Origin: Bilabrum cf. latius
Lineage: Eukaryota; Bigyra: Bicosoecida; Bigyra; Bicosoecida
Reading direction: 5' to 3'
Length of the DNA: 64,000 nucleotides
Assembly: GCA_965178125.1 (NCBI GenBank)
Contig: OZ237757.1
Location: forward strand, 806,001 to 870,000
Below the pieces are notes generated by a model. The model did not search any database, was not told where the DNA came from, and worked only from the letters and a program-made list of their open reading frames with translations. The translations under genes were made by a program, and so were the position numbers. Positions 1 to 10,458 of the stretch are shown here, one piece after another. Position 1 is the first letter of the stretch. Each line of letters begins with the position of its first letter.

Positions 1-2
1 CC

Positions 3-3000
3 AGGCAGAAGCAAGCACACGCTTTGAGAGCGGCAGGGAGCGGTGGAGGGATGGGCAGCAGCACAGCAACAGCTGGTATGGACGGCTTTGAGGCGCTCGC
101 CGAGGCCCTCTAGGCCGACGATGATGAGGAACAGGAAGATGCACACACGCACGGGCAAGGGAACACCAGGCCTGGGCAAGCGCGGGTCACCTCTGCCGCG
201 AGTGACGTCATGCGTGTGGTGGGTGCGAGTCACGAGCCGCAGGAGACGGAACGGGCTCTGGGCCGCGAGCAGGCGCGAGTGGCGTGGGCGCTTGCGGCCC
301 CCGCCGAGAGGATGTGCCGGCTGGGGGGGTAGGGCCTAAGCGCGCTGGCGGCCTGCAAGCGGGCGGTGTTTGCGACTGTGGACGAGGCCGCCGCCTGGCT
401 GGGTCACGCGCGGCAGCTGCTGCAGGGGATAAAGAGCAGCAGCGACAGAGGGCAGGGTGCGGTCAGGGGGCACAAGGGTTCGTGGGGGCGGGCTGTCGAG
501 ACCAAGCCAAGCACGGGTGCAGGCGCGGGCACAGGTGCAGGCGCGAGTGCAGACCAGTCGCTGTACCATCGCGCGCTTCATTTCGACTATATCATGCTGG
601 ACGATGCGAGCGGTATCACCCGGGAAGAGGTGCTGCCAGCACTGGCGGCGTGCCATCTCGCTTCACAGCTGAGTCAGGGAACACGTGGTGAGTCAGGTGC
701 GGGCACCAGGGTGGGACTCACTCACGGCAGCACGGCTGCAGCGGCAGCCGCCGCAACCAGCGCGACAGGTGCACCTGCAGGCACCCTCCCGGGGATGCCG
801 ACGCTGATCCTGGCGGGGGACCCTCGTCAGCTGGGGCCCGTAATCCACGACCGGCTGGCGGAGCTGGCGGGGGCGGGTGTCTCGCTGCTTGAGAGGATGC
901 TGGGGGCAGGGTACAAATTCAGTGCCACAAGCAGCAGCAGCTCAGGTGATGGATCACAAGACGACAAAGAACCTCTGCAGCAGCATTCCATCCAGGCCTT
1001 CCCGAGAGGAGTGTGGATGCAAGGGACAGTAGGCGTGGCTCACCTGACTACGAACCACAGAGCTGCCCCCGTGCTGGCTGCGTTGACCAAGCACCTCGCT
1101 CAGAATGAGGTAGGTGCAGCAGGCGATGCAGAGCGCGAGCAGACACACATGCAGGCACAGAAATAGCCTTCGCGAATCCCGCCCACCGGCAGGGAAGCAG
1201 CTGTTTGCAGTGCACTGCATGCGGTGCTCGTCCAGGGACCAGCCAGCGAAGCGGGTCATGCATAGGATGACGATGATGCACAGAAGCACTCGGCCGTGTA
1301 GCCCGTCACGATGGACGATCTGGACGAGCTGGAGGAGGAGCTCTTCGGAGATGGGCCCAAACGGGCTGCCGGAGGACCGCCGGTATCTGAATCTGAATCA
1401 GCACAAGAAGAATACGATGATATCGGGGCCCCTGTCGATGCCGATGATGCTGCAACCCAGGCAGCCCTGGATCTGCTCGCGCCGGGATCCCCCACCAGGC
1501 CTGCAAACGAAGAAGAGGCTGGTGCTGATGCAAGCGCCGAGGCAGAGACGGAGCCTTAGGTTAAAGACTAGCACGGCGAAACAAAGGCAAAAGAAGGAGA
1601 CGATACCCAGCGTACTAGTCTAGACGTCCGAGCGGCGCGAAAAGCGCGCAAGGAGAGGAGGCGGGCTGTCGCGGCAGCAGCCACCACGTCGGGTTGGGGA
1701 GGCAGGCAGTCCCTCCCGCAAAGCGACTCCGACTCGGAATCTGATTCCGAGTCCAACGGCGGCGGCGAGGACGGTGCCGCGGAAGAGGCGAAGAAGCAAG
1801 GGCCGATCAAGTACGCGCAGCCCGCTGCCGGGTCCTCGTCGTCGACTGCCGCCGGGTACAGCTCCATACCAGGCGCATTGCATGCAAGTGCGGGCGATGG
1901 CGCGTCCAGCAGCGGATGGGCAACGAGGGGGCAGACCCCTGCTTCGGGTAGCGGGTCAGTTCCCACATCTCCAGTGAGCGGTGGCAGCGGTGCGGGTGCG
2001 GGTGCTGGTGTGGACAGCTAGGGGGAGGAGGACAAAGATGAGGAGGGCATCGGCGAGAGTCATAGCGAAGAGGAGGACAAGCAGGAGGATAAGGGGCCTG
2101 GGGCGTTGCCCGAAGAGGAGGGCGCTGCGCTGCGGCTGCTTCGCGACCTATGCAAGTGCTGGCCGGCAACGGGCCGGCGCGTGATATAGGCACTGCGAGA
2201 AGCCATGCAGGCAGCAGGAAAGAAGGGGGGCAGTGGGAGCGAACATGGGGCGCTTTCGCTTTCTGGGTCTCGCGCAAAGGATGGAGGTTTTGGCGCAAAT
2301 ACCGAGCCACATATGCCTGGGTCTGCATCTGAGTCAGGACTGCTCTTTGGGGGTGCGTCTGGCGTCACCGGGGGCATGCCTGGGCTGGGTGGGCTCGGGC
2401 TCGGCGGCGGCGCGGTGGGCGGGGGCTTCGATGCGATGCCTGCGGGCATGCTGAGCTCCTTGGGACAATCCGCGGGGTCTATGCCCGGCATTGGCGGCAC
2501 GGGTGGGGGAGGCGGCCAAACGTCAAAACTAGAGATCGTGGACCAGGATTCGGGCGAGGCAAATGCGGGGAAACAAGGCGCAATGTTGGTGCATTTCTGC
2601 TCTGCGGCGGCAGATGCTGATGGCTGCAGAATCTCCACCAACCCATCGATGGCCAAACATGGCGACCCCACCGCCAAGCAGATTGCGAGAGACGTCGCAA
2701 GGATCGTGCACAAGTCGCTGCAAGCAGCCGAAGCGGCAAATAAGCGAGCACAAGAGGAGGAAGACAAGGAAGCAGATGCCCGCCAGAATGGGCTTGTTCC
2801 CCAGGGAACACAATCGAACGTCTCTGCGCCCCTGTCATCGTCTCCTTGGGACACAGCGTACTCCACCGGTGGACCCCCAACCCAGTCAGGAGGCGTGTCG
2901 TCAGGACTGGGCATAGGGGCCCGGCACCTGCAGGGCGGATTGGGCGGGCTGTCTGCGGGTCCGTTCGGGGGCGGTGGCAGCGGCAACGGCGCCTCACCAG

Positions 3001-5738
3001 CCGTGAGTCCGTTCGGGGGCAGCCCGTTCGACGAGTCCCCGTTCGGGTCTGGCTTTGACGAGACAAACGCCTGGAGGACGCTGCAGGAGCAGGGGCCGCA
3101 AGGCGCGACGCAGATGGGAATACAGCCACGAGGCCAGCAATGGGACCTGCAGCGTGCAATGCATCAGCCGGCGGCACAGGCGCCACAGCAGGCCCAGCCA
3201 CAAGGCCAGAGCAGAAGCCCACCCAAGGATGGGCCTGGGGCGCACTCGTCACGCTTCAAGGCGCTTAGCGTGGCCGTGGTCTCGGCTTCACAGGCGCAGC
3301 GTGACGCTATCCGAGATGCACTGCGCGAGCGGATTGGCGGAGCAGATCCGCGCATTGGCCGGGTGATAGTCGCTGCACCGGACCAGCTAGAAGGAGTTGA
3401 AGCCGACCTGGTGCTGGTGGCCGCATCCCCGGCCTATGTGTTCGCTGAGGACCACATAGGTATGGAGAGGGCCGCTGCAGCCAGTGGAGACGGGGCAGGG
3501 ACAGGGACAGGCGGGGAGGACGCTGTTGCTGTGCATGGAATGGTGGAGGACTTGGCGACTAGCCCGGAGCTGGCACTGCTGCAGGACGAGAGACGGGCCC
3601 ATGCGGCCATCTCTCGCGCCAAGTTCGGCCTGGTGCTGGTGTGCGACCCTCGGGCGCTCATGCACGACGCCCACTGGGCCGCTTGCGTGGCGTATGCGGC
3701 GTGCCTAGGCGGGCTGCGGGCACGTGCCGCCAGGCCACTGCCCCGACCCAGCCGCAGACGGCACGTCGCGCTCAGGCAGAGCGCGGGGGCAGCCGACGGG
3801 GCGTACAGGAGCGGTGACTCGCTGTCCTTGCACCAGCCCGAGCGGTCTGCAGCAGCAGCAGCAGCGGTGGCGATGCACAGCAAGGCAGAGCCGGATAAGC
3901 ACGCGCGGGCTGCGTTCAACCCCAAGCTGGCATCGCCACCCACAGGCATGGCCGGTTGGGTGAAGCTGGTGGTGGCGGTAGTCGCAGAGATGGGCGGGCG
4001 CACCACAGGTGCGAGCGTGGGCGGCTTTCAGCTGCGAAGGAGCAGGCAGTCGCTCGCGCGGGCCCTCAAGGCATGGAGCCCGGACAAGAAGCTGGGCGTG
4101 GTGGTGCACAGGGCACAGACACTGGGGTACCTCAAGACCACGGGGAGCGTGGACGAGATGGTCATCACCCACAAGGGCAGGTCGCTCCTGACTGGCAAAG
4201 GGGCGATGGCGATGGCAGCATCAGGGGCAGGGGCAGGGGCAGGCAGGGACAGCGAGGGGCCGCAGAGGCGCGCTGGCACCGGGCCTGTGGTGGACCCTCG
4301 GTTTTCTGCGGGGGTGGAGGAGGGCGGTCTCGAGAGGGCACGGAGCTCGCCACCGGTTGCAACCACCGGGGGCCTGCGGGTGGAAGTGGCGGCGGGTGCG
4401 GCCTCGGGGACGGGGGGCGGCGGCGGGAGCGGGCTGCCGAGGAGCCATTCTGCGACGGAGGCGGGCGTATCCAAGGCGCGGGGCAGGCTGGGAGGAGCAG
4501 GGGCATCCGCGCCCATGGATACACTAGAGGACTGGCGGTGGACCGTGCTGATGGCGGTGGCAGACAGGGGCGGGCGGGCCCCCATCATCGAGGTGGCCAA
4601 TGCGTTCAACGCGCGCGCCAAAGAGAGCATGAAAAACTCCCTGGCGAGGGTCAGCCCGGGTTCTACGATCGCCAAGACGCTCACTGGCATGACGAAGACG
4701 GGCATGCTCGTCAGCAGGGCGGATAAACAGTTAGAGGTGCCGAGGGCCACGATGGAGGATCTGCGGGGGAACAAGGGGGTGGGCAAAGCGGCGATCGCTG
4801 GGTCGGCGGCCTCCTCAGCGACGCGGGCGCCCACGGGCGGTGCCGCTGCACGTGGCACGCCGCCGCCCCCGCCGCCGCCGCCGTCCACGGCGCCGCCCGG
4901 TACCGGATCAGGTTCCGCAGCAAGCGCGGCGCCGCGCATCCCCGTCGGGCTGCCCTCCACGACCATCGAGTGGCGCGAGCAGGTGCTGGCCATCCTGCGG
5001 GAGCAGGGCCCCTGGATCACGCTTGCCAGGCTAGGCGTGCTCTACCAGGTCAAGCACCGGGCCGGGCTGCGGGCCGCGCTGCAGGCGATCAAGCCGGCGA
5101 TCAAGCCGAAGGGGGAGGTGGAGGGGATGATCAAGAGGGGCCTGGTCCGCGTGAGGGGGCACGGGATGGGGGCAGAGCTGGCCATCGGGGAGGGTGCAGC
5201 GCACGGGGGTGAAGAGCCAGGAGCCGCGCGAGGGGCGACCGGCGGGGCCAAGTCCCGGAGCAGTGCATCATCGCACAGCAGCAGCAGCAGCAGCAGCAGC
5301 GCCGGGCCCAAGCACATTCTCAGCTGGAATGCGCTCAAGGGTGGGGCCACCGGTACTGGTGCCGGTGCCGGTGCCGGGCCAGCGCGCGCGCCTTCCTCTT
5401 CAGCCTCCAGTAGGGCGGGTGCAGAAGCTGCCGGTGCCAGGCCCGGTCTCAAGCACGGCGCGAAGACCGCAGCCGCTTCCACCGCGGCAGCCTCTAGGAG
5501 TGCGTCTGACTGGCAGGCGCTCGTGTGCAGGCTCATGCGAGGACTGGGGCCGAACGTGCCTGCTGCGCGCATAGGCATCGCGTACAAGCAAAAGTTCGGC
5601 GAGAAGATCGCCCGTGCCATGGCGAACGACGGAGTGAGCATGCCGGGGGTGCTCGGTGCCATCGTCAGGGCTGGCAAGATAAAGGTATCCGGGGGCAAGG
5701 GAGAGCACGCCAGGTACTCGCTGCAAGCTGCACATTAA
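3..5738 (+). CDS. MOV10/UPF1-type SF1 RNA helicase with four C-terminal winged-helix-like repeats (5' truncated by window)
   Basis: The frame beginning at base 3 stays open to TAA 5736-5738; its only conventional stops are nine TAGs (111, 330, 1164, 1263, 1299, 1557, 1569, 2019, 2187), read here as sense. The helicase core is recognisable in order: the segment before motif II (AVFATVDEAAAWLG), motif II as LDDAS (597-611), motif III GDPRQLGPV (816-842, the MOV10/SDE3 wording), TNHRAAPVLAAL near 1050, then after a long acidic Ser/Gly linker motif V-like QLEGVEADLVLVA (about 3388) and motif VI-like RRAHAAISRAK (about 3593), followed by the family's W..C..Y ending. Four repeats of about 75 residues (near 3948, 4524, 4965 and 5508) look like winged-helix or LOTUS-type modules; that is my inference. 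Likely role: RNA unwinding in RNA decay or silencing. Odd points: DD instead of DE in motif II, degenerate motif V, and a very long insert. The ATP-binding motif I lies upstream of the window. Confidence 0.8.
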
Positions 5739-6085
5739 GAACGCAATAGTGCATACCGGTTTACCGCTGGTATGCGTGATTGTGAGTGCAGGGGCCGTGG
5801 TAGCCGTCGCGGTTTCGCGAGTCTGCCACAGCAGCCGTGCTTTGGCACACAATGCTCAAGCGCTTGGAGGGTTCCCGGAGTTTGCATGCACACTATAGCA
5901 CGATTATCAACAAAACAAAACACCCCGCCGATCGCAATTAGGATCAGGGTAGTCCTTTCAGCTGCATGATAGTGGATCATCGGACCTGGATCGGGTTCCG
6001 GACGGAAGCAGAGTTTCCTTGCAACCCCACGCCCTCACTAGTGGCTCACAAAGCGTTTGCTGGGATCACACAGAAGCATCTTCGT
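5739..6085. other. Intergenic spacer, helicase 3' end to GH79 start
   Basis: This is AT-richer than the flanking genes. It holds a short hairpin right after the helicase stop and the presumed promoter of the GH79 gene. I see no further gene in it. Confidence 0.5.
5751..5775 (+). terminator. Short hairpin just downstream of helicase stop
   Basis: Arms GCATACC (5751-5757) and GGTATGC (5769-5775) pair perfectly and can extend by a G-U and a G-C pair, 12 bases after the TAA. It could be a 3'-end RNA structure; no U-run follows, and eukaryotic 3' ends do not normally need one. Confidence 0.25.
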
Positions 6086-8068
6086 ATGCAAATTAAATCT
6101 GGTGCCGCAATCCTATTTTTTGCGAGCTTGCCGCCGTTGCAAGCTGCAGTTGCAGCAACAACGAACAGAACAGTGTTCGTTGACGCGCAAGCCAAGCCAA
6201 ATAGTACTGTCCCAGAGGACTTTCTCGGATTCAGGTGAGATGCAAAACAATTTTTGAGTGTGTTCGGTGATCTATGCTGGTACAGCTTGTTGTGCTGGCC
6301 ATGCATACCTTCAGATCCTCGCAGCTCCAATTGGATCAACTACCCCGGCCTCGTAGGCAACGAGACTAAGGACTACCCGGGTCAGTCATGGTTTGTCCCG
6401 ATTCTGCAGAATTTATAGCCATGCCGGGACTGTGCCGGGCCGCTCATTCGCATTAATGGAGACGGCCAGGCACCATTTTGGGGCGAGGGATGGAAGGACA
6501 AGCGGCCTCCCGAGTGGGGCTCCAACGCCGGCTACAACGTGTCTGCAGCTGCTGCAATCGCAATAGGAAAGGCTGTTCATGAGCTCAACTCATCCATAGT
6601 GGTGGGCTTGCCTTTTTAGGTTTTATTCACGCATTTCGAGAAGCAGCCGTACAACGCGTGCCTCGCCGTCTAGATGGCATAGGGGGTCCGCTAGCAGCTG
6701 GATTGCATACCCGGCGGGAGCTCGATTCGTATGCGACTTGAAGTTGGCAAGTGAGTTCAGCTTCTTCGCGCAGCGTGCAGCCCTGGTGCATGAGCCAGCA
6801 TCTCGTCTAGACGCTGCAAACCCTTGCTGGCTTGGATTATACCTGCCCCGTCTGTTTTTTCCTGCATCTCTCACAGCGAGCCAGACATTGACGGACCCAG
6901 GCTGGATTTCTACCACGACGAGCAGGGCTGGGAAGACCAGTGGACCGCATTTGCGACCAACTTGACCTCCTCGAAGGTCATCGCCGGGAGCTGCTCCACC
7001 GGTGGATCCGGCCCCTCCTTCCAGCCAGACGACATTGTCGGCGCCGTGTGGGCGAGCTGCAGCTGGTGCAAGTACGCCGGCGACTACGTGTCGCGCAGGG
7101 GCTCACTGCTGGGCGAAGTGAACGTTCACTGGTACCCCTTGATCAAGGGTTCCAAGCCGGGGATGGGCGACCTCCTCAGCGACATGGCCTCCCTGGGCAG
7201 CCTTAGGTACCACGGGTACGATGTGGCCGCCCAGCACGTCAGATCCCAGGGCAAGCGATTCACCATACGGGAGTCCAACAACATCAACATGGGCGGGATG
7301 CCCGGCGTTTCGGACCGATTCGGAGCGGCGCTGTGGGCCGTGGATGCTCTGTTCTCCGCGGCGTCGATCGGGTCCAGCACCTGGCACTTCAACACGGGCA
7401 CGGGCTGCGGCACCGACTCCGAGGGCACGCCGTACGCACCGTTCTGCGTGGACTTGTCGAAGGGATGGGGCCCGGGGCCGCGCGTGGGTCCCCCCCAGGT
7501 GAGGCCGGCCTTCTACGGTATCATCGCATTCGCGCGCGCTGCTCTGCAGGACGGTGGGGGCGAGTCGGCGATGCCGCTCGTGCAGACGATGCAGTACAAC
7601 TTCGGTGACAACGTCGTCGTGTGGGCCGTTCGCCGCCGGGGGAACAAGTGGGACGGGCTGGGTGCCTCCAGGCAAGTGCTCGTCGTGGTGGTCGCAAACA
7701 AGAATTTGGTGTCCATGCCCGGCCAGCCCGACGCGCCCGCCGCCACGAACGTCTCCATCTGCGTGCGGGGCGCCTCAATACAAGCCCACGGCCAGCACCA
7801 TGGGCAGCGTGGGGTGGACGGTTCCGGGTCCGATCCCACCAAGCCCTGGCTGGAATGGATGCAGGCATCCAAGGGAGCAGGTTCGGCCGACGGTGTCACG
7901 CTCGCGGGGCAGACGTTCGACGGTACGGAGGACGGGAGGCCCACAGGGCCCGTGCACCGCGAGCCGGTGCAGCCGTCGGCCCCTGGCGTGTGCGCCGAGG
8001 GCCTGCTGGGGCTGATGGTGCCCGCCCCAGCGGAGACCGCTGCCTTCGTGTACATCCCGCTCGACTGA
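6086..8068 (+). CDS. Secreted glycoside hydrolase family 79-like enzyme (beta-glucuronidase/heparanase clan), 3 exons, 5 in-frame TAGs
   Basis: Exons 6086-6234, 6325-6750 and 6877-8068 join in frame to 588 residues ending in TGA; the introns are GTGAGA...CGCAG (90 nt) and GTGAGT...CACAG (126 nt). Residues 1-24 form a signal peptide ending AAVAA. Exon joining gives FLGFSSNW, the GH79 start-of-barrel wording. Exon 2 contains TAG at 6416 and 6617 and three more before its end, all in the frame that carries SWFVPILQNL, GPLIRINGDG and MRLEVG. Intron 2 splits the Asn codon of NEPD (AA|C), so the acid/base Glu is about residue 193. The nucleophile is Glu324 in RESNNINMGG, followed by the typical GVSDRFGAALWAVDALF block. 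Likely role: extracellular or lysosomal hydrolysis of uronic-acid or related glycans. With TAG as stop the protein would end before its catalytic residues although the rest is intact. Confidence 0.85.
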
Positions 8069-8164
8069 GGCATCCAATGGGCGGATGGGTCCTGCGGGGT
8101 CAGGGGTTGGCCTGATGGATTGGCTTTCTAGCGCCCTGTGTGACGAGTGCGAATAGATGCTTCG

Positions 8165-8235
8165 GCTGGTGGTGGCCTTGATGCTTGCGTCTGACTCTGC
8201 TTTGCCAATTTTCGAATCGCTTTCATCTTCCAGCA
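8165..8235 (-). repeat. Copy A of a ~70-bp duplicated segment (acidic EDESDSKIG peptide on the minus strand)
   Basis: It is nearly identical to 10351-10425. On the minus strand both read EDESDSKIG(K/I)AESDASIK. Each lies just 3' of the stop of a minus-strand gene (SPRY-like here, PSO2 there). It could be a shared 3' UTR element, an alternative terminal exon or a residue of tandem duplication. Confidence 0.6.
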
Positions 8236-8339
8236 GCAGTGCTGCAGCCAGCACCATTACCGCGCCGTCATTTTGGCCGTCGCCCAAAGAGCTCTGGTCC
8301 TACAGGTTCACTTTAGCTTGTGTGGCACATGTCCTGAGC

Positions 8340-9980
8340 TCACTCGTTGTCAACCACCACCTCCGCGTCATGCGAGACATGAATGCTGTGCACCCGAACC
8401 AGGTCAACCCGACCGTTCCCATTGCCAGCACACAGGTAGTAGGGCCCCGCCTATTTACCTGGAGGCAGCTTCTCTTCCAGCACGTGCTCAGTGCCCCGGA
8501 CGACCACCACCAACCGACCTTTCACGGTGCCGTCGCCAAGCTCCAGGCGAATAGTGACATCCTCGTCAGCGGCGACCTTCCTTGCCTCTACTTTGGTACT
8601 AGTTCGCCCACGCGATCCCTTCAGCACCTCGCCATTTCGCGCCCATAGCAGAGACTTGTTGCCATTGTCCCACCTGTTCCCAATCTGCTGCCTGGTGCCC
8701 CATGCCACGCCGTACTCCATATCTACCCTAGTTCCGTTCTCCTCTCGACCAGACATGACCGCCTCCATCGTGCCGCTGCGGATGCCCACACCAAAGTGCG
8801 TGTCACGACCAGACGCAGCGACTCGAACCGTCATAGGATCCCCGTCGATAGCCGCGCATCCGTTCGTGCCCGACCACCGCATCGCATCGCCCACCAGTGA
8901 CACCGAGTGCATTCGGCCAGGGAAAAGGCCAGCAGGCAGAGGTTTACCGAGACGTATGTCAGCATCGATGCTTGCACCGGCCATGGCACGCTGCACATCC
9001 GCAGGCAGCCGATGCAGCCTAACGGCACTCGTCGCTACACCAGCGTGACGCATACCTGCAGCGATAGAGCGCGCGACCACTCTCGCCATCTTATCCCGCG
9101 CGCCTGGTGCCCCTGGATCCATCTGTAGCATCTCATGAAGGCCCTCTAGTCCCATCGCGGCGTATGGAATGACGGCCCACGCCCACTCGTCACACCTGAA
9201 ACAGCCGCGGAGAGCGGTGGCTACGGTCGCGGCGCTCTCTTCGACCGCTTCCCTCACGCGCACAGCGGCTTCAGCATGCAGCCGACGGGGCTCCACGCCC
9301 CGTTCAAGCGCAGCCCGCACGTCCTGCACGGCCTCTTCCACCATGCCAAACATTTCAAAGGGCCCGAGGTCGCGGAGGAGCCGCCCCACCATCTCCAGCT
9401 GCTCCTCCGCGCTCTCACGGAAGCGCTCGGTGACGCCATAGTGGGCCCTTGCTGCTTCCTTCGACGTGTTTATACACCTACGCAGCAGCGACGCGAGCTC
9501 ATTCACGGCCGTCACCACGTTGTCATGAGCCTCTATCGAGACCAGAGCCCCCTCGGCAGCCATCAGGCAGGGTGGGCTTGCAGCACCGCTGCCGCAACTG
9601 GCGCCAGCGCTCGCGCCAGCCCCCGAAGCTGCTCCTGCGCCAGCGGCCGCGCCAGCATCTCCGCCTTCACCACCGGTCAGACCACTGGCAGCAGCGCCGG
9701 TCGCCTCGCCGCCCTAGCCCTCGCCCTCGCCCTCGCCCTCTCCACCGGCAGTCGCTCGCCGATCATCCTCCAGTGTCTCCCGCAGTTTTTGCAGGATTGC
9801 AGGCTTTCTCGCCGCGAACTCAAGCAATGCGACATCTTGGGCTTTGGTGGGCACTCCGGGGGCTGTACCTGCCTCGGTATCCGTCGATTCGCAGACTCCT
9901 GCTGCCTGGGGATGCGCAGCGGTTGTGTCCATTGCCATATTCGCTACGAGGCGAAGAGAGAAAAATTGGGGGTGCATCAT
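8340..9980 (-). CDS. SPRY/B30.2-like domain protein, 546 aa
   Basis: Read from ATG 9980 (alternatives at internal Met codons, e.g. MAMDTT, about 14 residues in) to TGA 8340-8342, with TAGs at 9714-9716 and 8451-8453. The N-terminus has a Glu/Gly repeat and an Ala/Gly linker, then an alpha-helical region of about 200 residues (EEQLEMVGRLLRDLG). The last 200 residues resemble a SPRY fold: HFGVGIRSG, an EYGVAWG strand, KSLLWARNGEVLKG, DVTIRLELGDG, then LPPGK-[TAG]-AGPYYLCAGNGNGRVDL. The second TAG lies inside this domain, and the sequence after it supplies the expected last strands. SPRY domains mediate protein-protein contacts; the partner is unknown. Homology is judged by eye. Confidence 0.6.
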
Positions 9981-10458
9981 AACACAACGTTAACACTTTG
10001 AGTATGAGTGCTACTACATGCGGCGAACAGCGCTGCAAAGCCGCCAAAGTGGCAGCGACGGCCCGGCTTCCAGGGTTTGGACACAGTGGACAATCCCCTG
10101 CGACAATCCCCTGCTAGTACTTTTCGGCACGGGGCACTTCATCTCGTCTACTAGCCAGCTAGGCATACCACTATTTTACTGCCATTTCTTCCCGTTACTC
10201 ACGGAATTCTAAATTCAGGGCTCCTTCTGAACCGGGTAAAATGTCGCGTTGGATCCGTGGCAGGCGCGGAAGCTTCCGTGACGTGCACGCAACAATACGG
10301 AAAAACAGATTGCGTGACACGAGCGGCTAGCCGCGCTTGCGTCTTGCTCTGCTAGTGGTGGCCTCGCTTGATGCTTGCGTCTGACTCTGCTATACCAATT
10401 TTCGAATCGCTTTCATCTTCCAGCACTGGTGCTACCACCACCGTCGGTGTCCTCGTCG
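9981..10458. other. Intergenic spacer between SPRY-like gene and PSO2 gene
   Basis: About 480 bases, AT-richer. It contains the presumed promoter of the SPRY-like gene at its left and copy B of the duplicated acidic segment at its right. I see no other gene. Confidence 0.5.
10351..10425 (-). repeat. Copy B of the ~70-bp duplicated acidic segment
   Basis: It matches 8165-8235 with a few substitutions and one small indel near 10361-10366. The minus-strand reading LEDESDSKIGIAESDASIK is preserved. It sits 34 bases beyond the PSO2 stop codon. Confidence 0.6.

Noticed and set aside
6046-6339. Minus-strand ORF over the first GH79 intron
   Set aside because: It overlaps an exon with signal peptide and correct splice phases on the plus strand, and has no recognisable features.
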